64,000 nucleotides of DNA from Adiantum capillus-veneris (GCA_014529385.2 CM043944.1:180627740-180691739), one strand, 5' to 3'; positions 47,315 to 57,795 are shown, counted from the first letter of the stretch. The notes: generated from the letters alone by a model not told the origin. Program-made: numbers and translations.

Positions 47315-47548
47315 TGCACACAGATCCACCGATTTAGGCAGTGTGTAAATGCTCATCTTGGTGTAGATTCGCCGATTTAGGCAACACCAGTTATCTATGC
47401 AGATTCGTCGATTTAGGCAGCACACTGAAAAAGTACAGATTCACAAGGCTAAATGCAGATTCGCCAATTTAGGCAGCATTAATGCAGATTCGCCGATTTA
47501 GGAAGCACGTCTTGTTGGTGTAGACTCGCCGGATGAGGCAACACCGAT
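47315..47548 (+). repeat. Array of stem-loops with a conserved 19-base core
   Basis: Core AGATTCGCCGATTTAGGCA, always 19 bases, lies at 47,322, 47,365, 47,401, 47,457, 47,486 and 47,522 (with a broken copy at 47,437). Bases on both sides pair although they differ from unit to unit: CACAC/GTGTG, GGTGT/ACACC, TGC/GCA, AATGC/GCATT, TGC/GCA, GGTGT/ACACC. Inside most cores GCC pairs with GGC around GATTTA. Spacing 29-56 bp. Function unknown. Confidence 0.85.
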
Positions 47549-48300
47549 GACAAAATCATGCTGTAGTGGCTAGCCACCACTGCAACTGGTATGACTTTGT
47601 TACCCGTGTACATACTGAAAGTGATTTGGATTTGGACTTATATTGTGGAATTGGAATTGGAATTGGATTGGGATTTGGTATCTGGTGATTATTACGGTAG
47701 TGTTTATGTGATGAGACTTGACATTATGAGATTGATGATGAGTGTAACCAATGATATCCTGATTCATCAGGGTATGACATATACTGCTTATTCTAGTGGT
47801 ATGGGACACTAGAATAGGTAGTATGTGGATGACGGCAGGCATAAGCGATGTTGTCTATTTTTATGGATCTCCTTACTATTTGATATAGAATTCTAATCAT
47901 TGTTTTTGACAAGTATTGTTTGTAGACTTTTATCTTCACAACTGAGGACAGTTGCTTTCCAACGGAGAGGTATGTTATGGAAATGATATTTTATTGTTTA
48001 TTGCAGCTGTGACAAGAGGAAAAGACCGGATCAAGCTAGGCGTATGCGAATGGAGATATATATATTGTACATTTTATTGTTTAAGTGCTCTTTTATGAGC
48101 TTTGGCCATTTATGACCGGTCAGCCAGTTTGTACTCAATTTGACCATTCAAGAAATCTATAAATGAAATACGTGCAAGAGGGAAATGGTCACTCTTGCAC
48201 GGAGGGAGATTGCACCCAATGTCTATGTACTTCTTCTCTCTCGTCGTGCTGGTGTAGCACTCCGCTCTAGGAGGTGCGCCTGCACGTGCGTTGTCTTGCT
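47549..48300. other. Spacer, possible LTR promoter at its end
   Basis: No gene. CTATAAATGAAATA near 48,159-48,172 resembles a TATA box 130 bp before the CT tract. The surrounding sequence might be an LTR, but no repeat partner was found. Confidence 0.35.
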
Positions 48301-48304
48301 CTTA

Positions 48305-48371
<67 letters not shown>
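48305..48371. repeat. CT microsatellite
   Basis: About 33 CT units with a single A interruption. Confidence 0.95.
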
Positions 48372-48373
<2 letters not shown>

Positions 48374-49085
48374 CGCTTATGGCCTCGATTATGTGCTACG
48401 AAACTCGTTAGGTATGTAGATTTGTTTGTTTATGGCTTGCTCTATGCTATTTTAAGTATTTTGCAGGAAACTCCGCGCTCTCGTTTGTAGCAATTATCAA
48501 TAGAAATGATTAAAATTACCCAAAAAAGAACTATTTTGGATGATTTTCTGATAGTATATATACTATTTACACTCATCGAGAAGATATTCTCAGTGAATTT
48601 TTCCTTGATGATGGATTATAAGGGCATTATTAGGTAATTTTGCAAAAAATCACAGGTTAACATCAAACTTTTCCTCCCTCTTCAAACATTACCCATAATT
48701 ACTTAGTACTTAGTGCACTTCCACCCCTCCTAGATCGCGTAATTCAAGACGACTGTGTGCATGGGTTGGACAATCGTGTCTATGCATAGCCGTGCTTGGC
48801 TCTACCATGCTATGAAGATCAATGCAGTTCAAACCATTATGATGTGCAAGAGCTGGGTCTTAAGTAATTAACTCAAGGGTTTTTGATGTCGAGGTTTGTT
48901 GCTGATGTCTTTCAAAGAGAAAATATTGTAGCTTGTGTGGTCTCTGTTTAATTGTACCCTCAGGATGCTTTAGCACACTAATTGCTTGAGCTGTTGGTAC
49001 TACTTTTGACTGTTGTCGAGCTTTTTCTCGTCATTGGTAGCTTGGTCTGCTTAGTGTTGTATGGTGTGGTGGAGTCTTTTGAGAC
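48372..49085. other. Spacer
   Basis: No gene or repeat I can support. Confidence 0.4.
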
Positions 49086-49661
49086 TTAACTTGCCATTGG
49101 TTGATTGGTTTTATGGTTTGTGGAGAAGATACGTGCTCCTTTTTTCTTCCAAACCATTTTCATGCTAGTTTCCTTTCTCAGAGATGCTCGTCTCGGTGTT
49201 TTAACCCTTGGAACCTTCTTTTGTTTTGTTGGTGAAGTTTTAGGCACCCAGATCTGAATTGGTTTATCCTTAAGCTGTGCTTTTGGTACCCAAATTTGCC
49301 TGACTCCTTGCATGCTACTTGTAGCATTTGATTGTCGAGGGGATGGAGAAGATTGACTACTTCGTGGTTTGGTCTGCTGATTGCTTCTTTTCCATTCCTC
49401 CTTGCTTGATGCAATTGGAACAATGAGTTTCCATCCTTTAGGTGATAGCTTTAGCTGATTTGTATCCCAATCAGGTACTTCTTTGTATGTTTGCATCCAG
49501 GGAATTCCAAGAATCTTCGTCTCATTCATGTGTTCATCTAGTAAGCATACAAATTGATGAGGACATGAACATCCATGTACTATCACGTTCAAGTTGACTA
49601 CTCCCAATGTTGGAGTTGGGTTCTCGTTGCATCCTTTGATTGTCATTATTCTTGCTATCAA
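49086..49661 (-). pseudogene. Retropepsin C-terminus and basic linker of a gypsy element
   Basis: 191-codon minus frame. The N-terminal part (GVVNLNVIVHGCSCPHQFVC, KILGIPWMQTYKEVPDWDTN) has the final strand and I-L-G-x-P-W turn of a retroviral-type protease; the catalytic Asp lies upstream and is not in this frame. The rest is a Ser/Lys-rich linker with QIWVPK twice. The same linker style at 1,596-2,788 suggests one family. The preceding bases are non-coding. Confidence 0.6.
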
Positions 49662-50320
49662 TGCTTGACTCGTTGCCTTCTTGTACGTTGTCGGAAAGTG
49701 TGCGGTCTAGCTGGGAAGGTGCAGAACCTCTGGCTGTGAGAGTTTATGATGAGAGTCACAAACCCTTTGCGAGAAAGAGTTTGTAGAGAATCACCAACCC
49801 TCTTTCTAAGGGTGACAGAGAATCTAAGAGCGTTCGTGACAACAAAGTCACAAACCCTCTTTCCTATCGTGCTTGGAAATTGCTTGTTTTCGTAGTCGAG
49901 AGTATGATGAGAGGATCATCAAATCACATTCAATTTCACTTAAAAAGACCATTGAAAAACACTAATGTTTCAGCCATGAAACCTTGATGCTCATACAAGC
50001 ATAATTCTCAATCAGAACCCAAACCTCTTTCATGGTATCATGTAGCCTTGCCCCCAATTACATAGTCGTCGTAACATCAAACAGTCGAAAGGAATGCTCG
50101 AGCTTCCACCTTCTTGGCAACCATTTTATGATTTTGCAGAGATTTAAGAGCTTTGAAAGTGAAGCCTACACACCATTTTGATAAGGGGAAACCAAAATTC
50201 ACTCCCTCACTAGCTCAGATACAAGATTTTGAAGAGGTGGGACTGCCCTACACATAGATTGAGCAACCATGGAATCAATTGCACAGTAGAGAAAAATTTC
50301 TGATTTTTTCTGTAAAAATC
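49662..50320. other. Spacer with short direct repeats
   Basis: GTCACAAACCCTTT-like phrases recur at about 49,756, 49,790 and 49,848, with spacings of about 34 and 58 bp. No gene supported. Confidence 0.4.
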
Positions 50321-50518
50321 CCCCTTCTCTCTCTTCCCCATGGCATTATGAGCTGATGTGTCAATTTTTGGGCCATTTTGCCACTTTGGACCAAAACTGG
50401 GCCATTTTCAGCTCATTTTTACCCAAAAAATGCCATTTTTTATGTGAAAATTCCCAAGTGGAGTCAGAAAAATTCCTAAATTTGTGGGATCACTCGCATA
50501 AGCATAAAAAGCATAGAC
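50321..50518. repeat. Inverted repeat arm 1 (element C leader)
   Basis: About 198 bp, the reverse complement of 55,861-56,058 with a few differences: CCCCTTCTCTCTCTTCCCC, GAGCTGATGTGTCAATTTTT and ATTTGTGGGATCACT all have mirror partners. Spacer about 5.3 kb. Confidence 0.9.
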
Positions 50519-50532
50519 AAACTCTCAGAAGA

Positions 50533-51108
50533 ATGATGAACCATCTCACTATTCTCCCTATGCTGCATGGCTTGTTGACCAAATACAGCAAAGCTTGGTG
50601 GTCCCCAGTGGAGGCTGCTACCTATGGGGCAAAGATAGAGCTAATTCCAAAGAAAGTGTTAAAGTATAATCTAGATGATTTTGAGGAGGTTGATAGCTTG
50701 TGGCAATATACAGTAGCCTCAGCCGAAAAAGTGAAGGTAACTAAACAGGTATTACATGAAGCTGGTGATTGCATACGTCATACAACAGGTTGGGATGACC
50801 CTGTGGACTCTTTATCGGTGCATGCCCATCTTGAAAAATGCTATAACAATGAAGCAATTGTGGAAGAGAAGCGCAGACATGAGAATGGAGATGTAGGTTC
50901 TTCTACTTCAAAGAGGGTTACAAGAGCTGGTGGAAGAAAAGATCCAGGACCTTCTTATGACGCTCCACCGCATGTGCCTCCTCCTCCTGAGATTCCTATG
51001 GAGGAGGCATCTACAGGGAAGAAGAAATAGCAAGGAAAAGCTAAAGCAAAAGGCCCTGCATACAAACTACAATCTGACATTGAAGCTGCCACAAACTTAA
51101 AGCAGGTA
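50533..51108 (+). pseudogene. Element C gag-protease linker
   Basis: The frame 50,356-51,030 has an internal ATG at 50,533 after the inverted leader arm. It encodes PMLHGLLTKYSKAWWSPVEA, a central part and a Pro-rich tail (PPHVPPPPEIP) to a stop at 51,028; then AYKLQSDIEAATNLKQVLEE continues into the next frame. I do not recognise the first part. Confidence 0.5.
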
Positions 51109-51933
51109 TTGGAGGAAAGGATTTTGAATAGCAAAGTTGATTTTACCTTGGGTGAGGTTCTTGGCATTGCTAAACGCGATATTCATGAAGAAATTATAGA
51201 TATCATAAAAAGAAAGAGACAAACTCTCACTAAGTCTATTCTTCCACAGTCTGAGGGTGAAGGGGAGTCACGTAAGGCACATGGAATACATGTCCAAGAG
51301 AGTGATTGCGCTGACAGTGTGGTAGGATGCTACCAGTCTTCTCGAAGATATGCACATGCTAGATTTGTAGATGATGATGATGAAGATGAAGCCTCCTATA
51401 AAAGCCACTACTCCAAAATTCATTGGGCAAGAGCTACAACAGAAACTTTAGTCAAGGTGGGCGATCTTGAGGAGCCATATGTTGCATTGATAGATCATGG
51501 CTTTGAGATCAATCTTATGTCCAAGAGTCTTTACATGAAGGGTAAGTGGCCGATAGACATAGACCATGGGTGGATGATTAGAGCTGCAAATAACTCATCA
51601 AGAGAGCTGTATGGGGCTTGTCCAAATGTGAAAGTGACGATTGGCAATGTCAAGGATGAGCAAAATTTCTTTGTGCAGGAGATGTCTACCTATCCTCTTA
51701 TCCTTGGGCAGCCATACATGACAGCCGTTCGCATGGAAACAAAGGTCTTGGATGATGGTTCTGCTTATGCTAGGGTAAAGAGAAGAGATGGGAAGCGAGA
51801 TGTGCAATTTTTGACAGTGTGTGTGAATCACGAGAGGAACTGCAATAGTCTTCGTGAGTATCCTCTACCAAAAGCGAACAAAGAGTTCAAAGAGTATAGG
51901 GAGACAAGGGGTTTTGGCCATGTACCATTGTGA
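51109..51933 (+). pseudogene. Element C protease with D-H-G active site
   Basis: 274 codons. N-terminal helix block (DFTLGEVLGIAKRDIHEEII) is followed by an acidic linker, then the protease: YVALIDHGFEINLMSKSLY (active site D-H-G in place of D-T/S-G), AANNSSRELYGACPNVKVTI (flap) and YPLILGQPYM (I-L-G-x-P). The layout, D-x-G-x-E-I-N-x-M-S, is that of gypsy elements better known from fungi and early-diverging land plants. The remaining fold looks well kept. A stop and about 170 non-coding bases separate it from the reverse transcriptase frame. Confidence 0.75.
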
Positions 51934-52103
51934 AGCGGGATTGAAATGGTACAAGAAGAAAAAGATTCTCGCCTGACCCAAAGCGAGAAGAAGCTTTTTC
52001 TCCAGGTTTCCAGGGATTAACAGAGCATGGGTCAGTATGTTTTATGAAGCTTGAGGATATGAAAAGAAGTGTGCGACAATATGTATATAGTGTATAGAAA
52101 TAC

Positions 52104-53702
52104 ATGAAAGAAACTGGTCTCATAGAGGATAGTGAATACATTTCAGGTTTCTTTGAACAAGTTTGTCATATAGATACTATGCTTGAGCTTGAAGCTATGA
52201 TGGATTCTAGCATGCAAGATGGAACCCACATTGTGGAAGTATGCTCTATGGAAATGTATGATATGATTGAGCCTTTTGAAGATAAAAAAGATTTCAATGC
52301 TAATGAAGGACTGGAAGTGCTTGTGGAGACCAAGTACAAAACGGTGGCAAAGAAAGTGAGACCAGTGGCCTTACCTTTACCCCCAGATTGCAGGAAAAAG
52401 CTAGAGCAAGCTTCTTTGCAGCCGAGTCTCAGGGATCCAAAAAGAACTGGACACAAGTTCACAATTGAATCCCTAAAAGAGATAAAAGTTGGCTGTGAAG
52501 AGTTTTTAACAGAAGAAGAGAAGAAGAGTTTTAAAGAAATGCTTTCAAGACATGGTAAGGCTTTTTCTTTCCAGCCACATGAGATAGGGTGTGTTGATCC
52601 TAATGTTGTTGCACCTATGGTGATCTTCACTATCCCTCATGTACCTTGGAATCTACGCCCAATTCCGGTTCCGAAAGCACATTTGCCAAAGTTAATAGAA
52701 CTACTTAATGAAAAGATTAGCATGGGTATCTTGGAGCCTTTTTGTGCACCATATTCAAACAGGTGGTTCACTGTGCCTAAGAGGAATGGAGCTTTGCGGT
52801 TCATACAAGATATGCAACCTGTAAACAAGGTTACCATTAGGAATGTGGGTACAGGTCCTATAGTGGATGAATTCATAGAGCCGTTTGCAGGGAGGCCAAT
52901 TTACTCAATGGGAGATCTCTATTCAGGGTACAATCAATTTCAGCTAGATGTTGAGAGTAGAGATCTGACAACTATGAAAACACCTTTGGGACTGGTAAGG
53001 ATGTGTACCTTACCTCAAGGAGCAACAAATTCAGTTGCACATATGATGAATGGGATGAACAAGGCTCTACGTGACTTCATACCTCAAATCACAATGCCAT
53101 TTCTTGATGATGTGCCCATCAAAGGATGTGAAGACAAAGATAAAGATGAAGCTATGGAGTTTGTTGCAGACCATATTGAAGATTGTGAGAAGATTTTGAC
53201 AAAGCTCAAAGAAGTTAATCTTACCCTGTCAGGGAAAAAATCTGTATTTGGTGTCAATGAAGTTTTGATTGTGGGGCATATGTGTGGTCCTTATGGTAGA
53301 AAGCCCTGTCCAAAAAATATGGATGCAATCAAAAACATGAAAGAAACATGTACAACTATAACTGAAGTTCGAAGATTGCTTGGTGCTTGCGTCTTCTACC
53401 TTATTTGGATACCACATTATGCACATGTAGCAGATCCCCTTTATAGGTTGTTGAGAAAGAATCAAAAGTTTCGATGGGAAGAAGAGCACACAAAATCCAT
53501 GAGAAAGCTAAAGAAGCTACATCTTTCATCACCAACCTTGAGAAAGGTAGACTATGCATGTGAGAGACCTGTCATTGTGACAGTAGACATGAGTCCTACA
53601 GGGATAGGATGGGCAATAGGGCAAGATGATGATGAAGGAAAAAGGTATGTGGTGAGATTTAGAGCCAAGATTTTGAGTTCTCGCCAACGCGATTATGCAT
53701 AA
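52104..53702 (+). CDS. pol: Element C reverse transcriptase, long open frame
   Basis: 532 codons without a stop, the longest frame in the window. From residue about 170: PWNLRPIPVPKAHLPKLIEL, KISMGILEPF, RNGALRFIQDMQPVNKVTIR, MGDLYSGYNQFQLDVESRDL, RMCTLPQGATNSVAHMM and the catalytic box PFLDDVPIKG (F-L-D-D). The connection and start of RNase H (VTVDMSPTGIGWAIG) follow. F-L-D-D-V-P-I-K-G and the D-L-x-S-G-Y phrase differ from the usual plant gypsy forms and recall fungal gypsy pol. RNase H continues after a stop at 53,700, so the polyprotein is broken. Confidence 0.85.
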   Translation: MKETGLIEDSEYISGFFEQVCHIDTMLELEAMMDSSMQDGTHIVEVCSMEMYDMIEPFEDKKDFNANEGLEVLVETKYKTVAKKVRPVALPLPPDCRKKLEQASLQPSLRDPKRTGHKFTIESLKEIKVGCEEFLTEEEKKSFKEMLSRHGKAFSFQPHEIGCVDPNVVAPMVIFTIPHVPWNLRPIPVPKAHLPKLIELLNEKISMGILEPFCAPYSNRWFTVPKRNGALRFIQDMQPVNKVTIRNVGTGPIVDEFIEPFAGRPIYSMGDLYSGYNQFQLDVESRDLTTMKTPLGLVRMCTLPQGATNSVAHMMNGMNKALRDFIPQITMPFLDDVPIKGCEDKDKDEAMEFVADHIEDCEKILTKLKEVNLTLSGKKSVFGVNEVLIVGHMCGPYGRKPCPKNMDAIKNMKETCTTITEVRRLLGACVFYLIWIPHYAHVADPLYRLLRKNQKFRWEEEHTKSMRKLKKLHLSSPTLRKVDYACERPVIVTVDMSPTGIGWAIGQDDDEGKRYVVRFRAKILSSRQRDYA

Positions 53703-53960
53703 GTAAAAAGGGAACTATGGGGGGTGGTTACAGCATTGAGGTGTGACAAGGAGTACTTGATAGGGGCATCAGTGGTTGTGAAAACTGATTGTTTGCCACT
53801 TCTTGGAATGATCACAAACTGTTCGACTCCTGATATTGCAATGCTGCGATGGATAGCCTACATAAAGTCCTTGAATCCTGAGTTCAAGCATATGAAGGGA
53901 AAGATAATCCAATGGCAGATATGCTATCTAGGGCAAGGTATGAAGGTGAACAGGATATAA
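53703..53960 (+). pseudogene. pol: Element C RNase H
   Basis: Continues from the stop at 53,700: TALRCDKEYLIGASVVVKTD, PLLGMITNCSTPDIAMLRWI and, after a frameshift at about 53,910, NPMADMLSRARYE. These give the D-x-x-P/S-L and A-D-x-L-S-R blocks of gypsy RNase H. Confidence 0.75.
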
Positions 53961-55223
53961 TTATTGAGGAAGATGATGTTGGCACAAAGTTTTACACTAT
54001 TGATCGTGCAAAGAGTAGTCATGCATGTTTTCTGTCTTCACTTGACTCCTTTTCAGAGGAACTATATGAGGATGAATGGATCTTGATAGGTCGCTACTTA
54101 AGTACTCTGCAGAAGCAGGATGATTGGACTCAACAAGAATTTAAGAGGATAAGAAGAAAAGCATATGGATACTTATTGAGGGATGGCTACTTATGGAATC
54201 ATCCTAAACGAAGAGATGGAACACCCTTGCGCGTAGTATGCGATAAGGTTGCTCAGCAACAAATCATCAAGGAGTTCCATGAAATTTTATGGGCAGGACA
54301 TTGAGGTGTATGGGCAACATTTTCCAAAGTAAAAGAAAGGTATTGGTGGAAAGGGATGTATAAGGATGTGGCTCAGTTTGTGGAGTCTTGTGTGACATGC
54401 CAAATGTATTCAAATGTACGGCATCATGATGGACTACATCCTACTTATCCATTAGCCATGCATTACACATGGGTTGTGGATTTGGTTACAATGCCTTTGG
54501 GACTTTGGCAAATGAGGTATTTGGTGCTTGCAATAGAAGATTTGTCTAATCAAGTTGAAGAGCGAGCATTGAGGACAAAGAGTACACAAGCTATATGTAA
54601 ATTTCTTCTTGAAGATGTGATCTATCGCTATGGGTGTGTGGGAAAGATAATTGCAGATAGAGGAGAATTGGATGCTGATGAAGCAAGAATTCTTCTCTAG
54701 AATGGGCATCAAACTAGATTTAACTTGTGCTTATAACCCAGAGGGAAATGGCAAAAGTGAAAGAGGGCATCCTCCAATAATCAAAGCTTTAGCTAAGGCT
54801 TGTGAAGGTAAGCTTGGAGAGTGGCCAAGGTTACTGCCATTTGCATTGCAAAAACTACCAACATTGGAAGATTTGGAAAAGCTAGATGAGTAAAGGCTAA
54901 CTGTCGTAGCTCACATCTATGCACAAAAGCGAAAACAAAAAAAGTTATTTGATTCCCACTTAATCACAAAAACCTTCAAGAAAAGGTACTTAGTTTTAGT
55001 CTATTCCCTTAAGCAACACATTACCAAGTTTAAGAAAAAGGGAAATGGACCATTTATTATTAAAGATGTATCTCCAAGTGGAGCAGTAAAATTGTCCACC
55101 CTAGATGGTGAACCAATGGCTAATTGGATTAGTGGATATCGTTTAAAGAAATACAATTTGCCACTAACCAATGAATTGCTAGAAAGAATGCATGCAGGCA
55201 AACAAAGGAAGATTAAACGACAG
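53961..55223 (+). pseudogene. pol: Element C integrase with C-terminal domain
   Basis: Zinc finger: FHEILWAGH, stop, then CVTCQM (H-H-C-C). Core: WVVDLVTMP (first D), IIADRGELDADEA (second D), YNPEGNGKSERGHPPI (E). The frame then jumps to LPFALQKLPTLEDLEKL with most of the core's end deleted, and the C-terminal domain follows at about 54,900-55,220: FKKRYLVLVYSLKQHITKFK, GPFIIKDVSPSGAVKLSTL and WISGYRLKKYNLPLT. Interrupted by stops near 54,302 and 54,700. Confidence 0.8.
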
Positions 55224-55493
55224 CATATTATTGATGAAGCCCAAGAGGAAGCTCGGCTTTGGGTACTCAAAAGGAAAGCTGCTCTAAAAAATCAACAGAT
55301 ACCGATTCACATCAACACGCTGGAAATAGATGACCAACAATGGGAATTACCTGAAGATGTAGTTTTAACAGATGATGACTGGTTAGACGGAATGGACCTG
55401 CACATCAAAGTACAACTCAACAATCATAGCACGAATGCTTTGGTCGACACAGGAGCTAGAGTAAATGCAGTAAATTATTCCACGTTGTCGTGA
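55224..55493 (+). pseudogene. Protease-like tail after integrase
   Basis: The frame continues through Lys/Glu-rich text to DLHIKVQLNNHSTNALVDTG and ARVNAV. L-V-D-T-G-A is a retropepsin active-site pattern, so a second, unrelated protease start seems fused onto the element C integrase end. Read-through into another element is the simplest explanation. No downstream fold follows. Confidence 0.4.
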
Positions 55494-55797
55494 TGTGGCA
55501 CGTACATAGTGTGGAATAAAATCATTCACCTCACTTTTGACACGTCTTGATCATGGAAATAAAAGCAATCATGTACATATTGGGATATATGCTAAAGCGG
55601 CTACTGCGGTCGCTATCATGTATATACCTATCCGGGGAGTTGTGGCCCTGGATGTGGCACATTTGAGTGCTTTTTCCACTTGATAAGATGCTTAATTTGG
55701 TTTTAAAATGTATATATTTCAATTGTTTCATGGTGGCACACTCATCTCGCCTATAAAGATTGATGCGGGTAAAAATTGCCAAAAATAGCAGCTATCA
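55494..55797 (+). repeat. Putative short LTR shared by two element C copies
   Basis: Ends ...GCTATCA followed directly by a tRNA-Asp-type primer site. The start at TGATGTGGCACG is a guess: no second copy is available, and no polypurine tract precedes it. Its position between an integrase end and a gag leader fits a shared LTR. Confidence 0.35.
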
Positions 55798-55816
55798 GGC
55801 GCCGTTGCAGGATTGC
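55798..55816 (+). other. Primer binding site, tRNA-Asp type
   Basis: GGCGCCGTTGCAGGATTG matches the tRNA-Asp complement from its second base with one gap; the initial T is missing. Confidence 0.6.
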
Positions 55817-55860
55817 ATGGAAAGTCACCCAAAATGGTATATTGATGGAAAATGATGCTT

Positions 55861-56058
55861 ATCTATGCCTTTTATGCTTATGCAAGTGATCCCACAAATT
55901 TAGGATTTTTCTGACTCCGTTTGGGATTTTTCACATAAAAAATGACATTTTTTGGGTAAAAAATGAGCTGAAAATGGCCTAGTTTTGGTCCAAAGTGGCA
56001 AAATGGCCCAAAAATTGACACATCAGCTCATCATTCCGCGGGGAAGAGAGAGAAGGGG
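55861..56058. repeat. Inverted repeat arm 2 (element C leader)
   Basis: Partner of 50,321-50,518. It lies between the primer site and the gag ATG, so it is leader sequence in its normal place; the other arm is the displaced copy. Confidence 0.9.
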
Positions 56059-56144
56059 ACATTTCTGGTGAACCTGATGCGAAGGAGCTGGGGTGGGGGT
56101 TCAAATACTTGTTTTGAATGGTTTGATTACAAATAATTAAAGCT

Positions 56145-57210
56145 ATGGATCAGCAAGAGCAACAAGGCATGCGTTTTGATCAAGGCACAATGCAAATGTT
56201 TCAAGCATTCGCCATGTTTATGCAACACCAACAGGCTGTAGAAAGAAGGGAGGTGTCAGCTACCAAAGCCCTTCAAGCTATTGTGAACAAAATGGACCAA
56301 TTTGAAGGGAAAGATGTCACAAAGTTTCTTCGTGGTTATGTAAAGGAGATGGAGCTACAATGCGTTCCAGAGGTGGACATGATTCGTAGTTTTGAGCTTG
56401 TTGTGGTCCCCGAGATTAGAGACCATGTAAGGGGAATCAGGGAGGAGCATGGAGAAGGTTGGGAGCAATTCAAATTATCCATAAAGGAGGAATACTTCAT
56501 GGAGGACTCTGAAAGGGCTACAAAAAGGACCTTCTTGGAATGGGTTGCAAAGCCAAAAGAAAGACTTTTCATCACCGAACTATTGAGAGAGTTTGAGCGA
56601 CGCTATGCTCAACTGTTAGGAACAAATCGGGCTACTTTGGATAGTGAGAAGACCAAATTTTTCCTTCAAGCTGTAGGTCATGAGCTCCAAGAAAAGCTAG
56701 AGCTACTCCTTGAAGACAAGAATACAGAATAGGGTCTAAAGGCTGAGTGGAAAGAGGTTGAAGACGCAGTCTCATTGCTTGCTAAGAGGCAACCTCGTAG
56801 GGACAAGATGGTGGTGAATGGTACTACCTCTCCTCCTAGCACGTCATAGATTCCACCAAACCCTACTATTGTGAGTACAAAAGTTGATAATTCAATGCTT
56901 GATGAGCTTGTTAAGGGCATGCAAGAAATGAAGTTAAAGCTAACAAGGCCTGAAGAGAAATGACAACCTGTTGGCAGGACAAAAATACCAAAGCAAAGAA
57001 GGATTTGTGCACAGATGCATATGATGTGATGGCACAGACCATGGGAGAAGGGATTGTGATAGCTTTAGTGATTCCTTAAAAAGAGATCTTGTGTTTTTTA
57101 AGGATGGCAAGATCCATCTGCGGGAGATAGGTATGCCATTAGGAACTAACTTTGGAAAAGGAGGTATGCGAAAGCTAGTGGAGGATATGGTGAACAGTCA
57201 TGCTATTTGA
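56145..57210 (+). pseudogene. gag: Element C gag
   Basis: Open from ATG 56,145 to 56,730 (195 codons). Gln/Met-rich start (QGTMQMFQAFAMFMQHQQAV), then ALQAIVNKMDQFEGKDVTKF, LRGYVKEMELQCVPE, EQFKLSIKEEYFMEDSERAT, FLEWVAKPKE and FFLQAVGHELQEKLE. This is the capsid-like region of the gypsy type. After the stop at 56,730 it continues in shifted frames to a knuckle-like DGTDHGRRDCDSF near 57,030 and KIHLREIGMPLGTNFGKGGM, ending at 57,208. The same gag lineage should precede the pol at 50.5-55.2 kb, where it is absent. Confidence 0.75.
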
Positions 57211-57445
57211 TTTTCGATGATACCATGATGTTTTTTTGTTGATACCATGGTTATTCTCGGTGATATCATGATGTTGTTTTGTTGATACCATGGTTATTCT
57301 CGATGATACCATGATGTTGTTTCGTTGATACAATGATTATTCTATGATGCTTTGCGTTGATACCATGATGATTTATTCATTTTTATTGATACAATGATGA
57401 TATTTTGTTAATACCTTGATGATACTCATTGATATCACTACGTTG
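57205..57445 (+). repeat. Minisatellite, GATACCATGATG type
   Basis: About nine imperfect copies of TTGATACCATG(A/G)T(G/T) alternate with T-rich linkers. Higher-order period is about 46 bp in 57,215-57,330 (TTGATACCATGGTTATTCTC repeated with TGATGTTGTTT between). Confidence 0.85.
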
Positions 57446-57694
57446 ATAAATGTCGAGTTATGTAGTATACACACATGTCATTTGCATTACGTATCATGCA
57501 TCTTGTACTTTTTATGCTCATACTTTATGTCCACATATGTTGTCGTGCGTATATATGTCGTCAAAAGAGTGACGTTGCAAACCATCTCTTATGGCATTGT
57601 GAACGTAATTATTTCACTAACGATGCTAATAATTTTCATGACTATGTTTTTTTGGTGATCTATGTAGGATTGATCAAAGAATTGATTTCATGAA

Positions 57695-57795
57695 GACAAA
57701 CTTCGTGACAATAAAAGATTTATGAAGACAAGTTTGGTGATGCCATATTGATGACAACATGAAGATATGTTTGGTGATGCGATAGTGATGACAAG
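57695..57795 (+). repeat. Tandem repeat, about 37-bp unit
   Basis: ATGAAGACAAGTTTGGTGATG...GATGACAA repeated as ATGAAGATATGTTTGGTGATG...GATGACAA, with a partial third copy upstream. Confidence 0.75.

Noticed and set aside
47054-47425. Minus frame with repeated Trp-Pro-Val
   Set aside because: Produced by the CGGCCA repeat and the stem-loop array; no start context or other evidence of coding.
47321-47548. CRISPR-like direct repeats
   Set aside because: Repeats are diverged, with spacers of irregular length (10-40 bases), in a plant nuclear context with no cas genes. The paired flanks explain the pattern better.
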